Positions 9,148-18,469 are shown, counted from the stretch's first letter. The stretch: 64,000 nt of DNA from Sphingomonas sp. ERG5 (GCF_000803065.1 NZ_JSXI01000063.1:62001-126000); one strand, 5' to 3'. Translations and numbers: made by a program. The notes: generated by a model from the letters alone, not told the origin.

Positions 9148-11943
9148 TCATGGCTTGATGCCATATTTGGCATAGGTTTCGTCGATCGTCGGCAACATCA
9201 TCCGCGCGGCGGCAAAATCGGCTTCGCTCGCCTTGGCGTCCCCCATCCGCTTGCGCACCATGCCACGCATATAGATGCTCTCAGGCCGATCCGCGTCGAG
9301 ATCGAGCGCCGCGTTCAGATCGGTCAGCGCATCGTCAAGACGGTTGAGCCGGAAATACACCATGGCACGACTGTCGAGCGGCTGTTGCGGTGCATCGCTA
9401 AGTTCGATCGACTTGGTGCAATCCTTGAGCGCTGTATCAAGCATCGTGTCGAGCGTGCCCTTCAACCAGCAACGGCTGTTGAGCAGCCCGGGGTTGCCGG
9501 GGCTTGCGACGATCGCGGCGTCAATCAACTCAATTGCCGCGTCCTTGTCGCCAGCCTCGCCCAATATCTGGGCCTTGGCCTCCATGAACGCGGATTTGTC
9601 TTTGCCGCCCTCGGCGATGCGCTCGTCCAACAGGCTGAGCGCGCGATCCTTTTCGCCCCGATCGGAATAAAGCGATGCGAGCTGAGTCACCGCGCTGCTC
9701 GATGCCGGATCGATCTTGCGCGCCGCCGTCGCGTCGGCGAGCGCCTTGTCGCGATCGCCGAGCTTGCCGAGCAGCCGCGCACGCCACAGATAGCTGTCGA
9801 CGCTCGGCTCGATTGCGATCGCCCGCGTGATATCGTCGATCGCCTGGCGCGGTTCGAAGATCTTTTCGAAGAACCACGCGCGGTTGGTATAGGGTTCGGC
9901 CTTGCCCGGCTCATCGGCGATTCCCTGCTTGTACAGCGCAAGCGTCGAATCGAATTTGCGCGCGCGTTTGCTGGTCTCCACGATCTGCCACGCGGGCGGC
10001 AGGTCGGCCGGCGCCACGACCCGAAGCAAGTGCTGCTTGACCTGAGCAAGCCGCTGGCGCGTCGCCCCGATATCAGCAGCCGGGATCTCCGCTCCACTTT
10101 CGATCGTTTTCACCGCCATCGTGATCACGCCATCGGCCAGCGTCGCTGTGCGTTCGACTTTGGTGCCAATCAGCGTGTCGGACAATGTCATATTGCCCTC
10201 CAGCGTGTAATTGCGACCGCCATCGGGCAGCGTGATGCGCGACCGCAGGGTGGTGTACAGCGCATCTCCTGTCGAAACCGGGATATCGCGCCACGCTGCG
10301 CGTGTGCGATCCGGTGTGAAGGTGAGGTCGGCAATGGTGCTGTCGAGCGTCACGCGATAGCGTTCATTCTCCCGCGTCCAGTCGGGATAGGCCACACCCG
10401 ATGCGCTCAGCGTCGCGGTCCCCGCCACATCGTCGAAACTCAGACGGCGCGTGATAATGGTGGGCGATGCGACGAGATTCTCGCTCATCTTTTTCGCCAT
10501 CTCGGTGAATTGATCCTTGCCGGCCTGCGCCGCGCTGGCCTTCATCAACTGCGCGAGCGGCCCACGCATGGTCATAGCGACCTTGAAGGGGGCCGGGAAA
10601 TTCACGCCCGCTGATTCGTCGAGCTCGATATCCGCCGCGATTTCAGGCCGACCGCTCGGCCGCGTCGGGAGCGGCATCAACCCCGCTCCTGCGACGCGCA
10701 GTGGCAAAACATTGCGGAAGCCAGGGGTGTCGCGGATGTCCGCGAACTGCGTGCCCGCCCCGGTGCCGTCGAGCCACAAGCTTTCGCCCGCAATCGTCGC
10801 ACGCACGAAAACATGATCGAACGCCCCTGGGCTGGGCAACCGGTCCGGCAATGCGTCGCCCAATTGGCTGCTTGCCAGCACCGGTTCGGCTTCGATCCCC
10901 ATCTGGTGCAGCATGGCGAGCAGCAGCAGCGTCTTCGCCTTGCAGTCGCCGTAACGCAGCGCCCAGGTCTGGGTCGGCGTCTGGGGTATGTAATTGCCAC
11001 CGTCCATGCCCTTGAACAGATAGCGAATCTTGTCCTGCACCAGCCCCAGTGCGAGCGAGGTCCGCTTCAGCGGGTCGGATTCAGCCGCCATGATCTTCGC
11101 GACCTCACCCGCCAGCGGGCTGCCCGGCGCAATCAAACCGTCAGTGGCGTAGAGCGGTGCCATGATCGCCGAGATCGATGCCCAGTCACCAAAGCTGGTC
11201 GCCTCCAGCATCGGCGGTTGCCGGAACCGCGCAGGCGCATCACCAGGCATTTCCGGCCGCTTGGTCAGCGGCAACGCGAGGTTGAGCTCGCGATAATCGC
11301 CGATCGTCGTCACTTGCGGCTGGATATCGACGGCATTGATGCGCCAATGCATCGGCGCATCCTTCGGCCAGATCAGCCGTGTTCGCCCGAACTGAATTCT
11401 GAATGGATCGGTCGGCAGCAGCGCGATCGTCTGGACGTTGCCCCCAAGTGCCTGGTCCTTCTGCTTGATCGAAACGCTCATGTGCAGCACGTCACCGACG
11501 CGCAGGCCTTCGACCGCCAGAGTCGCGGTGAGCATCCCGTTGAGCATGCGCTGCTCGAGCTTCTCTTCGCGCTGTATTACCGAGAAACGCTGACCTGCGG
11601 CGATCAGATCAATATGCTCGGCGCCCCGGATGATCTCCAGCTTGTGAACGATCAGGTCGCCCTTGTCGGGCTGCCATGGCAGTTTGATCGAGCCAATCTG
11701 ATCGAGCATCTGAGTCGATGCGACCCGCGCGGCCGTTTCCACATAGGCGGTGACCTGCCCGTCCTTCAGCAATTGTTGACCATCGAGCAACAGGAAGACG
11801 GGCGAATCGTCCTTGATCGACGCCGTATCGATCGCTGGCGCCGGCTTCACCCAATCAGGGGCCGGCGCATAGATCGGCTTGTCGCTCGCCTGGGCAGCAC
11901 TGGCGACCGCGACGAGCGCAGTGAAGAGAATTGGCCGAAACAT
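9148..11943 (-). CDS. DUF3857-transglutaminase-TPR exported protein
   Basis: 931 residues. Signal peptide (FRPILFTALVAVASAAQAS), DUF3857 domain (about 40-260), a transglutaminase-like cysteine protease domain (about 290-400) with all three catalytic elements visible (Cys in RYGDCKAKT, His in FDHVFVRA, Asp in WLDGTG), a beta-rich region, then TPR repeats over the last 250 residues (YTNRAWFFEKIFEPRQAID, LWRARLLGKLGDRDKAL). This architecture is widespread in Sphingomonadales and Bacteroidota; the role is unproven, with periplasmic peptide processing or complex assembly proposed. ATG at 11943 is chosen because it opens the signal peptide and has a GGGGGTAAG ribosome site; the frame extends 18 codons farther. 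Confidence 0.85.
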   Translation of the reverse strand: MFRPILFTALVAVASAAQASDKPIYAPAPDWVKPAPAIDTASIKDDSPVFLLLDGQQLLKDGQVTAYVETAARVASTQMLDQIGSIKLPWQPDKGDLIVHKLEIIRGAEHIDLIAAGQRFSVIQREEKLEQRMLNGMLTATLAVEGLRVGDVLHMSVSIKQKDQALGGNVQTIALLPTDPFRIQFGRTRLIWPKDAPMHWRINAVDIQPQVTTIGDYRELNLALPLTKRPEMPGDAPARFRQPPMLEATSFGDWASISAIMAPLYATDGLIAPGSPLAGEVAKIMAAESDPLKRTSLALGLVQDKIRYLFKGMDGGNYIPQTPTQTWALRYGDCKAKTLLLLAMLHQMGIEAEPVLASSQLGDALPDRLPSPGAFDHVFVRATIAGESLWLDGTGAGTQFADIRDTPGFRNVLPLRVAGAGLMPLPTRPSGRPEIAADIELDESAGVNFPAPFKVAMTMRGPLAQLMKASAAQAGKDQFTEMAKKMSENLVASPTIITRRLSFDDVAGTATLSASGVAYPDWTRENERYRVTLDSTIADLTFTPDRTRAAWRDIPVSTGDALYTTLRSRITLPDGGRNYTLEGNMTLSDTLIGTKVERTATLADGVITMAVKTIESGAEIPAADIGATRQRLAQVKQHLLRVVAPADLPPAWQIVETSKRARKFDSTLALYKQGIADEPGKAEPYTNRAWFFEKIFEPRQAIDDITRAIAIEPSVDSYLWRARLLGKLGDRDKALADATAARKIDPASSSAVTQLASLYSDRGEKDRALSLLDERIAEGGKDKSAFMEAKAQILGEAGDKDAAIELIDAAIVASPGNPGLLNSRCWLKGTLDTMLDTALKDCTKSIELSDAPQQPLDSRAMVYFRLNRLDDALTDLNAALDLDADRPESIYMRGMVRKRMGDAKASEADFAAARMMLPTIDETYAKYGIKP

Positions 11944-12011
11944 GATCTTACCCCCGAACGAAGCGTCGGACTCTAATCCAGCGCCGGCGATCGGCAAACG
12001 CGAAATCGTCC

Positions 12012-13934
12012 TTATCGGCTGTGATAGAAATCATAGACTTGTTGCGCGACCGCCGAGGAGACGCCCGGTGCCTGTTGCAGATCCTGCAGGCTCGCATTGC
12101 GCACCGCGCGGCCAGTGCCGAAATGCATCAGCAGCGCCTTTTTGCGCGCCGGGCCGATGCCCGGCACCTCGTCGAGCGGCGATGCGCCGATCGCCTTGGC
12201 GCGCTTGGCCCGGTGCGCCCCGATCGCGAAGCGGTGCGCTTCGTCGCGCAGCCGCTGGAGATAGAACAGCACCGGCGCATTGACCGGCAGCTGGAATTCG
12301 CGCCCGTCGAGCATGTGGAATACCTCGCGTCCGGCGTGGCGGTCCGGTCCCTTGGACACGCCGACCAGGCAGACATCCTCAATGCCCAGTTCCTCCATCA
12401 CGCCCTTCACCGCATTGAGCTGTCCGCGGCCGCCATCGATCAGCACCAGATCGGGCCAGTCGCCGGCATCGCGATCCGGATCCTCGGCCTGCGCGCGCGC
12501 GAAACGGCGACCGAACACCTCACGCATCATCGCGAAATCGTCGCCCGGTTCAGTGTCGGGATTCTTGATGTTGAACTTGCGATACTGGCCCTTGCGGAAG
12601 CCCTCCGGCCCGGCGACGACCATCGCGCCCAGCGCATTGGTGCCCTGGATATGGCTGTTGTCGTAGATCTCGATCCGGTCCGGCGGCTCGCCCAGATCGA
12701 ACAGGTCGGCGACTTCGCGCAGCAGCTTGGCCTGAGTGGTGCTCTCCGCCAGTCGCCGGTCGAGCGCTTCCTCGGCATTGCGCTTGGCCTGGTCGAGCAA
12801 GCGGCGGCGCGTGCCGCGTTGCGGCATCGACAGCGTGACCTTGAACCCGGCGGCGGCGCCCAGCGCCTCGCCCAGCAGCGGCGCCTCGGCCAGTTCGCGA
12901 TCGACGAAGATGGTGCGCGGCGGCGGCACTTCCTCGTAGAATTGCGTCAGGAAGCTGCTCAGCACCTCATCTTCAGGCACGTCATTGGTGTGCGCCGGAA
13001 AGAAGCTGCGATGCCCCCAATTCTGCCCGCCGCGAATGAAGAAGGCCTGGATGCCCATCACGCCGTTCTTGCAGGCGAGCGCGAAGATGTCAGCATCGCC
13101 CAACCCTTCGGCATTGATTGCCTGCGTCCCCTGAATGAAGGTCAGCGCACGCAGCCGGTCGCGCAGAATCGCGGCGAGTTCGAAATCCATCGCTTCCGCC
13201 GCAGCCTGCATCTGGCCGCCAAGCTTGGTCTGTACCTGAGTCGATTTGCCCGCGAGGAACGATTTGGCGTCAGTGACGAGCTCGTCATAGCCCGCCGCGT
13301 CGATCCGCCCGACGCACGGCGCGGAGCAGCGCTTGATCTGATAGAGCAGGCACGGCCGGTCGCGGTTCTTGAAGAAACCATCGGTGCAGGAACGCAGCAG
13401 GAACAGCTTCTGCAGGGCATTGAGCGTGTTGTTGACCGATCCCGCACTGGCGAAGGGTCCGTAGTAATTGCCCTTGGCGCGCCGCGCGCCGCGATGCTTC
13501 TGGATGCGCGGGAAATCATGGTCGGCGCGCAACAGGATGAAGGGGAAGCTCTTATCGTCACGCAGCAGCACATTATAGGCGGGGCGATAACGCTTGATCA
13601 GCTGCGCCTCGAGCAGCAGCGCCTCCGCCTCGTTGTTGGTGGTGACGATGGTCATCGAACGAGTCTGCGCGACCATGCGCTGCAGCCTTTTGGGCAAGCG
13701 ATCGACCTGAGTGTAATTGGTCACGCGATTCTTCAGCGCGCGTGCCTTGCCGACATAGAGCACATCACCGCGCGCATCCTGCATGCGATAGACGCCCGGC
13801 CGCGCGGGCAGCGTGGCCAGCACGTTGCGGATCGCGGCCACGCCAGCCTCCAGATCGGGCGCATCGCTGCCCCGGACGGTAAAGGTCGATTTCTCTTCGT
13901 TGAAACGGTCTGGGGCGTTGGGCGAGGACATCAT
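12012..13934 (-). CDS. uvrC: Excinuclease ABC subunit C
   Basis: About 640 residues. Incises damaged DNA on both sides of a lesion together with UvrB. GIY-YIG nuclease near residues 35-115 (RPGVYRMQDARGDVLYVGKA), a cysteine cluster (RSCTDGFFKNRDRPCLL, KRCSAPCVG), the UvrB-interacting UVR helix (AEAMDFELAAILRDR), an RNase H-like C-terminal nuclease (IEIYDNSHIQGTNALG, DLVLIDGGRGQL) and a terminal helix-hairpin-helix region (DEVPGIGPARKKALL). The two consecutive ATGs at 13934 and 13931 are the plausible starts. Divergent from the SDR gene at 14015. Confidence 0.95.
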   Translation of the reverse strand: MMSSPNAPDRFNEEKSTFTVRGSDAPDLEAGVAAIRNVLATLPARPGVYRMQDARGDVLYVGKARALKNRVTNYTQVDRLPKRLQRMVAQTRSMTIVTTNNEAEALLLEAQLIKRYRPAYNVLLRDDKSFPFILLRADHDFPRIQKHRGARRAKGNYYGPFASAGSVNNTLNALQKLFLLRSCTDGFFKNRDRPCLLYQIKRCSAPCVGRIDAAGYDELVTDAKSFLAGKSTQVQTKLGGQMQAAAEAMDFELAAILRDRLRALTFIQGTQAINAEGLGDADIFALACKNGVMGIQAFFIRGGQNWGHRSFFPAHTNDVPEDEVLSSFLTQFYEEVPPPRTIFVDRELAEAPLLGEALGAAAGFKVTLSMPQRGTRRRLLDQAKRNAEEALDRRLAESTTQAKLLREVADLFDLGEPPDRIEIYDNSHIQGTNALGAMVVAGPEGFRKGQYRKFNIKNPDTEPGDDFAMMREVFGRRFARAQAEDPDRDAGDWPDLVLIDGGRGQLNAVKGVMEELGIEDVCLVGVSKGPDRHAGREVFHMLDGREFQLPVNAPVLFYLQRLRDEAHRFAIGAHRAKRAKAIGASPLDEVPGIGPARKKALLMHFGTGRAVRNASLQDLQQAPGVSSAVAQQVYDFYHSR

Positions 13935-14014
13935 TGTCTCATATGGGGTCGCCTCATTTAGGACTCCGGCACGCAGGCAACAACGGCTATATCGACGCAC
14001 AGAGGGGAATGGCG

Positions 14015-14734
14015 ATGCAGCTTGCGGGAAAGACGGTCCTGGTCACCGGCGGAACGGACGGCATCGGCTTGGCGCTTGCCCGGCGACTGCAGGGCGCCGG
14101 ATCGACCGTCATCGTGGTCGGGCGCAATGCCGAGCGCCTGATGGCGGCACGCGCGGAAGCCTTCGAGACGCTCGCCGTCGATTTAAGCGGCGAAGCGGGC
14201 TGCGCCGATCTGCTCGCCGCCGTCGCCGGTCGCCCGATCGACATATTGGTCAACAATGCCGGCATGGGCGCGGCGTTCGATGTCACCGCCCCGATCGACC
14301 TCGACGCGGTCGACCGATCGATCTTCCTCAATCTCAACGCCCCGATCCGGTTGATTGCCGGCATGCTCGATACGCTGCGCGCGCGGCCCGAAGCGATGAT
14401 CGTCAACGTCACATCGGGCCTGGCACTCGCACCCGCCGCCAAGAGCCCGGTCTATTGCGCGACCAAGGCCGGGCTGCGCAGCTTCACCATGGCGCTGCGC
14501 GCGCAACTCGTGGACACCAGGATTCATGTGCTGGAGGTGCTGCCGCCGGTGGTCGAGACACGGATGACCGCCGAGAATACCCATAGCAAGATGCCCGCGC
14601 CGGAATGCGCGCGGCAGATCGTCGTCGCGATGGAGAAGGGCCGCGATCAGGCCAATGTCGGCATGACTCGACTGCTCAACACGGTTTACAACATCTCGCC
14701 CGCGATCGCGCGGCGCGTGATGCTCCGCTACTGA
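14015..14734 (+). CDS. SDR family oxidoreductase (DltE-like)
   Basis: 239 residues of classical short-chain dehydrogenase fold: VLVTGGTDGIG (NAD(P)-binding glycine motif), NNAGMG, and the catalytic Ser and Tyr-x3-Lys (VTSGLALAP; YCATKAG). The later part (VLEVLPPVVETRMTAENTHSKMP) matches the DltE/COG3967 subgroup. ATG at 14015 is preferred since GAGGGG lies about 8 bp upstream. Substrate unknown. It begins 80 bp from divergent uvrC. Confidence 0.82.
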   Translation: MQLAGKTVLVTGGTDGIGLALARRLQGAGSTVIVVGRNAERLMAARAEAFETLAVDLSGEAGCADLLAAVAGRPIDILVNNAGMGAAFDVTAPIDLDAVDRSIFLNLNAPIRLIAGMLDTLRARPEAMIVNVTSGLALAPAAKSPVYCATKAGLRSFTMALRAQLVDTRIHVLEVLPPVVETRMTAENTHSKMPAPECARQIVVAMEKGRDQANVGMTRLLNTVYNISPAIARRVMLRY

Positions 14735-14776
14735 CGCCGCACGCGACGGCAGCAGCGGAGTGGGTCGTAACGTGTC

Positions 14777-15112
14777 TTACTTGATCGCCGCCAGGTCGGT
14801 GCCGACCTTGACCAGCGCTTCGGCGGGGATGGCACCGCCCGACATCGGCTGAACCTGGTTCAGCGACATGCCCTTGAAGCTTTCATACATCGGATGCGCG
14901 GTCATTCCGGGCAGGTCGGCATCGAGCACGGCCTTGCCGGCAGGATCCGCCGCGATCGTTTCGATCGGCGTGTCGAGGTTGAACTTGGTCGCAGCCGCGG
15001 CCGCTGCTGCGGGGGCAGCCGGCGTCGCAGGCGCCGCGGGAGCGCTCGTCTGGGCGGCAACGGGAGTGGCGGCGGCCAGTACAAGGGCAACGCCGAGGAC
15101 GACAGACTTCAT
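14777..15112 (-). CDS. Small secreted Ala/Pro-rich protein
   Basis: 111 residues. Clear Sec signal peptide ending near VAAQ, then a low-complexity linker of Ala, Pro and Thr, then a compact C-terminal module of about 65 residues containing DTPIETIAADPAGKAVLD and HPMYESFKGMSLNQVQPMSGG. I do not recognise a characterised family; similar small exported proteins are common in sphingomonads. Probably periplasmic. It stands alone; the inverted repeat at 15153-15177 lies just upstream. Confidence 0.65.
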   Translation of the reverse strand: MKSVVLGVALVLAAATPVAAQTSAPAAPATPAAPAAAAAAATKFNLDTPIETIAADPAGKAVLDADLPGMTAHPMYESFKGMSLNQVQPMSGGAIPAEALVKVGTDLAAIK

Positions 15113-15152
15113 GAGGGAGCCTCTTTCAATATGAAAGCGGCGCGAATCGCCG

Positions 15153-15177
15153 CTAATCCGGTGTGTAGCCGGATTAG
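15153..15177. repeat. 9-bp inverted repeat between atpF and a small secreted protein gene
   Basis: CTAATCCGG, 7-base loop, CCGGATTAG: a perfect palindrome 77 bp past the atpF stop and about 40 bp upstream of the small secreted protein gene. It could be the terminator of the F0 operon (no U-tract follows on the minus strand) or an operator or 5' hairpin of the secreted protein gene. Confidence 0.4.
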
Positions 15178-15253
15178 TAGCAATTCGAAATGCGATGTTT
15201 ACGCTCGCGTCAGCAAGCGCGTTGACCCCTATGAGTTCAGGGTCAGCCCAGGA

Positions 15254-15808
15254 TCAGTTGAGGCGGCCCAGGCCGGTGATCGTGCGATCAACCAGCGCCT
15301 TGTCGGCCTCCGCGCCATGCCGTTCGGCGATGATCGCCGCAGCGGCCTTGGCGGCGGCATCAGCGGCCTTGGCGCGAACCTCGCCGATCGCGGCGCGCTC
15401 GGCAGCGGCGATCTTGTCCTCGGCCATCTTGCCGCGACGCGCGACCAGCTCCTGCGCATCGCTTTCCGCCTTGGCGAGCATCAGCTTCGCTTCGGCCTCG
15501 GCATGCGCGACGATCGCGGCGGCATCGCCCGCGCTCGCAGCGTTGCGTGCCTTCGCTTCGGCGAGATGCGCCTCAGCCTCGGCCCGCAGCCGGGCGGCCT
15601 CGTCGAGATCGGTGCGGATCGCCGCGATCTTCGCATCGAGCATCCCCGCGATCAGCGCCGGGACTTTCTTCCACAGCAGAATCGCGATGACGACGAGCAT
15701 CGACAGCGCGACATAACCCGGCGCGGCGATGCCGAACGCCGATGGCTCATGATGCAGTTCGACCACGCCGGTCTCCGCCACTGTCGTTACGGGATGCGCC
15801 TCAGCCAT
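15254..15808 (-). CDS. atpF: ATP synthase F0 subunit b
   Basis: 184 residues: one N-terminal membrane helix (PGYVALSMLVVIAILLW) followed by a long charged alpha-helix rich in Ala, Glu and Lys that forms half of the peripheral stalk. Last gene of the F0 operon. It overlaps the b' gene by 8 bp. Having two b-type genes (b and b') is the usual alphaproteobacterial arrangement. The F1 genes are not in the window. Confidence 0.9.
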   Translation of the reverse strand: MAEAHPVTTVAETGVVELHHEPSAFGIAAPGYVALSMLVVIAILLWKKVPALIAGMLDAKIAAIRTDLDEAARLRAEAEAHLAEAKARNAASAGDAAAIVAHAEAEAKLMLAKAESDAQELVARRGKMAEDKIAAAERAAIGEVRAKAADAAAKAAAAIIAERHGAEADKALVDRTITGLGRLN

Positions 15809-16295
15809 GCGCCAGTTCCGCCTTTACCTGCTTTTCGATCGATGCACGGTCGACCGCGACGCCCGAAAGCTTCGCGACGATGTCCTGCACCGCATCGACG
15901 GTCGATGTCTCGATGTCGGTCATCGCCTGTTGCCGGGCGCCGTCGATCCGAGACGTCGCGGCGGTGATGCGGTCGTTGATCTCCGCATCGCCGGCCTTGA
16001 CCCGGGTCTCGGCATTGGCGGTCGCCTTTGCCTTGGCTTCGGTCACCGCCTTGAACGCCTGGCTCCGCGCTGACTCCAGACCCGCCTGATAGGCCGTGTC
16101 CGATGCCAGCGCGGTGGCGCGCGCCGCCTCCGCCGCAGCGATGTCGCCCGAGATGCGCGCGGTACGATCGTCGATCGTCCGCTCGATCTTGGGCACCATC
16201 GCCTTGCCGATCCCGAAATAGATCAGGGCGAATACGATCGCGAGCCAGAACAGCTGCGACGCGTAGATCTCTCCGATCTGGGATAACTGAGGCAT
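15801..16295 (-). CDS. atpF': ATP synthase F0 subunit b'
   Basis: 164 residues: N-terminal membrane helix (QLFWLAIVFALIYFGIGKAMVP) then an Ala-rich coiled helix. With the b subunit it makes a heterodimeric peripheral stalk. It follows atpE by 15 bp and overlaps atpF by 8 bp. Also annotated as atpG or atpF2 in related genomes. Confidence 0.88.
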   Translation of the reverse strand: MPQLSQIGEIYASQLFWLAIVFALIYFGIGKAMVPKIERTIDDRTARISGDIAAAEAARATALASDTAYQAGLESARSQAFKAVTEAKAKATANAETRVKAGDAEINDRITAATSRIDGARQQAMTDIETSTVDAVQDIVAKLSGVAVDRASIEKQVKAELAHG

Positions 16296-16310
16296 TGGAG
16301 GCGCTCGCTC

Positions 16311-16541
16311 TTACTTGACGACGAAGAGGATGAGGATCGCGACGACGAACGCGATCAGGCCGAGCAGCTCGGATGCCGCGAAGCCGATGAACAGGCGGCC
16401 CTGCTGGCCGTCTGCTGCGCCCGGATTGCGCAGCGCGCCTTCGAGGAACGAGCCGAACACGTTGCCCACGCCGAGCGCGGCCATGCCCACGCCGATCGCT
16501 GCGAGGCCGGCACCGATGTACATTGCACCAAGATCAGTCAT
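16311..16541 (-). CDS. atpE: ATP synthase F0 subunit c
   Basis: 76 residues, two membrane helices joined by a short polar loop (ALRNPGAADGQQGR). The first helix has the glycine-rich packing pattern (GAGLAAIGVGMAALGVG), the second carries the proton-binding carboxylate as Glu (GFAASELLGLIAF). Forms the rotating c-ring in the inner membrane. Third gene of the operon, after atpB. Confidence 0.95.
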   Translation of the reverse strand: MTDLGAMYIGAGLAAIGVGMAALGVGNVFGSFLEGALRNPGAADGQQGRLFIGFAASELLGLIAFVVAILILFVVK

Positions 16542-16586
16542 TTCAAAGCTCCTTAGATAGTCTTCAAGTGTTGGAATTCGTTGGAC

Positions 16587-17369
16587 TTAGTGCAGATGCA
16601 CCGCGTCATGGAGATAAAGCGAGGTGAGCAGCGCGAAGACATAAGCCTGAATCGCGCAGACCAGCAATTCGAGTGCGCTGACCCCAACGATCATCACGAA
16701 GCTGAGTACGCTGACGACCGGGCCCATCACGCCACCGGCGTTGAGGCCCTGAACGACAAAGCTGCCGAACACTTCGAGCAGGATGTGCCCGGCGGTCATC
16801 GCGACGAACAGTCGCAGGCCGAGGCTGAACGGGCGCACCAGGAACGACAGCAGCTCGACCGGCGGGATCAGCCACATCAGCCACAGCGGCGTGCCGTGCG
16901 GCACGAACAGCGAGAAGAATTTCAGGCCATGCTTCCACAGGCCGACGACGAGCACGATGCCGAACGACAGGAACGCCAGCACCGCGGTGACGGTGATATG
17001 GCTGGTCACCGCGAAAGTGTGCAGGCCAGGCAGGATCGCGAGCGGCAGCACGCCGACCAGGTTGGCGAACAGGATGAAGAAAAAGAGCGAGAAGATGTAC
17101 GGCGCGAACTTCTTGCCGCCCGACCCGATATTCACCTTCACCATATTGTCGATGAAGCTCACCGCGCCTTCGGCGGCGACCTGCCAGCGGCCGGGGATCA
17201 GCTGACGCTTCAGCCCGCCCGACATGAAGACGGCAAGCAGCACGAACACGACGACCATGAACAGCGCCGAGTTGGTGAAGGAGATGTCGTACCCGAACAG
17301 CTCAATATGCCGGCCGAGCACGGGCTCGACCATGAACTGTTCCATCGGATCGATTTTGCCGGCGCTCAC
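16587..17369 (-). CDS. atpB: ATP synthase F0 subunit a
   Basis: 260 residues, five or six membrane helices. The essential arginine of the proton path lies in SLGLRLFVAM, followed by GHILLEVF. It works with the c-ring to pass protons. The GTG at 17369 overlaps the atpI stop by 4 bp (GTGA), arguing for coupling; an ATG eight codons downstream (17345) is an alternative. Confidence 0.93.
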   Translation of the reverse strand: MSAGKIDPMEQFMVEPVLGRHIELFGYDISFTNSALFMVVVFVLLAVFMSGGLKRQLIPGRWQVAAEGAVSFIDNMVKVNIGSGGKKFAPYIFSLFFFILFANLVGVLPLAILPGLHTFAVTSHITVTAVLAFLSFGIVLVVGLWKHGLKFFSLFVPHGTPLWLMWLIPPVELLSFLVRPFSLGLRLFVAMTAGHILLEVFGSFVVQGLNAGGVMGPVVSVLSFVMIVGVSALELLVCAIQAYVFALLTSLYLHDAVHLH

Positions 17370-17656
17370 TCTGCGCGCTCCTTCGAAATACGGAAAATGT
17401 TACGGAAGGCCACGACGATGGCCAGCGCGATCAGGATGAGCATCAACCACGGCTTGGTCCCGAACCATTGGTCGAGCGCCCAGCCGAGAATACCACCGCC
17501 AAGCGGCGCACCGATCAGCTCGGCGAGCACGCGCGAACCCTGGGCATAGCCCTTGGCCGGCTTCGCCACGCCGACATTGCCGGCACGCGCCTCTTCCGCC
17601 GCACGCGCCTTGGCGATGCGGAGATCGAGGTCATCGGTCTGGCGGTCGTCGACCAA
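17366..17656 (-). CDS. atpI: AtpI/AtpZ-family protein (F0 assembly factor)
   Basis: About 96 residues. A charged N-terminal helix (DDLDLRIAKARAAEEARAG) and two C-terminal membrane helices (SRVLAELIGAPLGGGILGWALD; PWLMLILIALAIVVAF) match AtpI/AtpZ proteins, which act in c-ring assembly or Mg transport next to F0. No ATG exists near the domain start; TTG at 17656, with AGGA about 10 bp upstream, is the best candidate. The frame stays open upstream but that part has no protein-like composition. First gene of the F0 operon. Confidence 0.78.
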   Translation of the reverse strand: MVDDRQTDDLDLRIAKARAAEEARAGNVGVAKPAKGYAQGSRVLAELIGAPLGGGILGWALDQWFGTKPWLMLILIALAIVVAFRNIFRISKERAE

Positions 17657-17750
17657 CGCGAAAGCATCCTGATAAGAAAACGCCGCCGCGCTTGCGCACG
17701 GCGACGAGAAACCTGGGAGAACTGTTGCACAGGGCCCCCGTTGCGGCGTC

Positions 17751-17779
17751 CGTTTAGAAAAGGGGGGGTCCTGAGTCAA
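17751..17779 (-). promoter_or_regulatory. Candidate promoter of the F0 ATP synthase operon
   Basis: On the minus strand TTGACT (17779-17774) and TAAACG (17756-17751) are separated by 17 bp, about 95 bp ahead of the proposed atpI start. The -35 box is near consensus, the -10 box is weak. Position and spacing support it, nothing more. Confidence 0.4.
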
Positions 17780-18106
17780 CCGGTGTGAACGGCGGGGATG
17801 ATACACCCGTGGCCGGCCCGGCAGACGGCGCGAAGCCCGATTCGAGGCTCGACCTGGACGACGATTGGCGATGCGGCCTGAATCGCCGTCTTGGAAGCGC
17901 GTACCAGACGAACGTGGGCGTCCGCCAAAGGCCGGGCCCGTTCCGAGGAGATCCGGATCAAAACCGTCACCGCAATAGGGTCCGCGCCCAGCAGGAGCCC
18001 CTCTACCACAATGACGCCATGTCACCGCAATGCTGGCGATATACACTCCGGCGGAGGCACCCGCAGGCCCGTCAGACAATAATATAGAGACGTGCGAGGA
18101 CAGACA
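17780..18106. other. Region without a convincing gene upstream of the AT-rich orphan gene
   Basis: Together with the atpI leader this makes about 450 bp without a clear gene. Open frames exist on both strands, including a hydrophobic minus-strand frame from a GTG at 18009 to 17776, but its codon third positions lack the strong G/C bias of the neighbouring genes and it matches nothing I know. It may be leader DNA or the decayed edge of an inserted piece, as the orphan gene next to it is also atypical. Confidence 0.4.
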
Positions 18107-18469
18107 ATGTCAGAACTGATCACCATATCCCTGGCGCTCGTTGTATTTGTCTTTTCCTGTGCGCTGGTAATCAATAAAAATGAACTATTAATAGTATCAT
18201 TCTTTGAACCAAGAGGCGAAATTATCAGTGGCAGCAAATTTGGTATCGCTGTCGGAGACGATAGAAAATCAGTCAATACCAAATTAAAGGCGATCGGCCT
18301 TACAATTGACGACATCTCTCGCGATCCAAGGCGCGATCCTCGACAAATATCAAGTCATTATACGCTTTATTCCCACGATACGTCCTGGCGTAAAGGGGTC
18401 ATTTGTATCGAAATCTCAAAGCAGAGAGTTCGTTCAATCACCTGGAGCTTTAGCGCTTTTGCATCTTAG
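18107..18469 (+). CDS. AT-rich orphan protein with N-terminal membrane helix
   Basis: 120 residues, unrecognised. A single N-terminal hydrophobic helix (LITISLALVVFVFSCALVI) is followed by a soluble part of about 95 residues with FEPRGEIISGSKFGIAVGDD and a C-terminal WSFSAFAS. A GAGGA ribosome site lies 6 bp before ATG 18107. Base composition is far lower in GC than the surrounding genes (many AAA, AAT, ATA and TTA codons), suggesting recent acquisition. Probably anchored in the inner membrane with the rest in the periplasm. Function unknown. Confidence 0.6.
   Translation: MSELITISLALVVFVFSCALVINKNELLIVSFFEPRGEIISGSKFGIAVGDDRKSVNTKLKAIGLTIDDISRDPRRDPRQISSHYTLYSHDTSWRKGVICIEISKQRVRSITWSFSAFAS

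Noticed and set aside
12021..13961. Long open frame antisense to uvrC
   Set aside because: Mirror of uvrC codon bias; no domain or ribosome site.
17776..18009. Hydrophobic minus-strand frame upstream of the F0 operon
   Set aside because: Weak third-position GC bias, no convincing ribosome site, no family match; could be chance.
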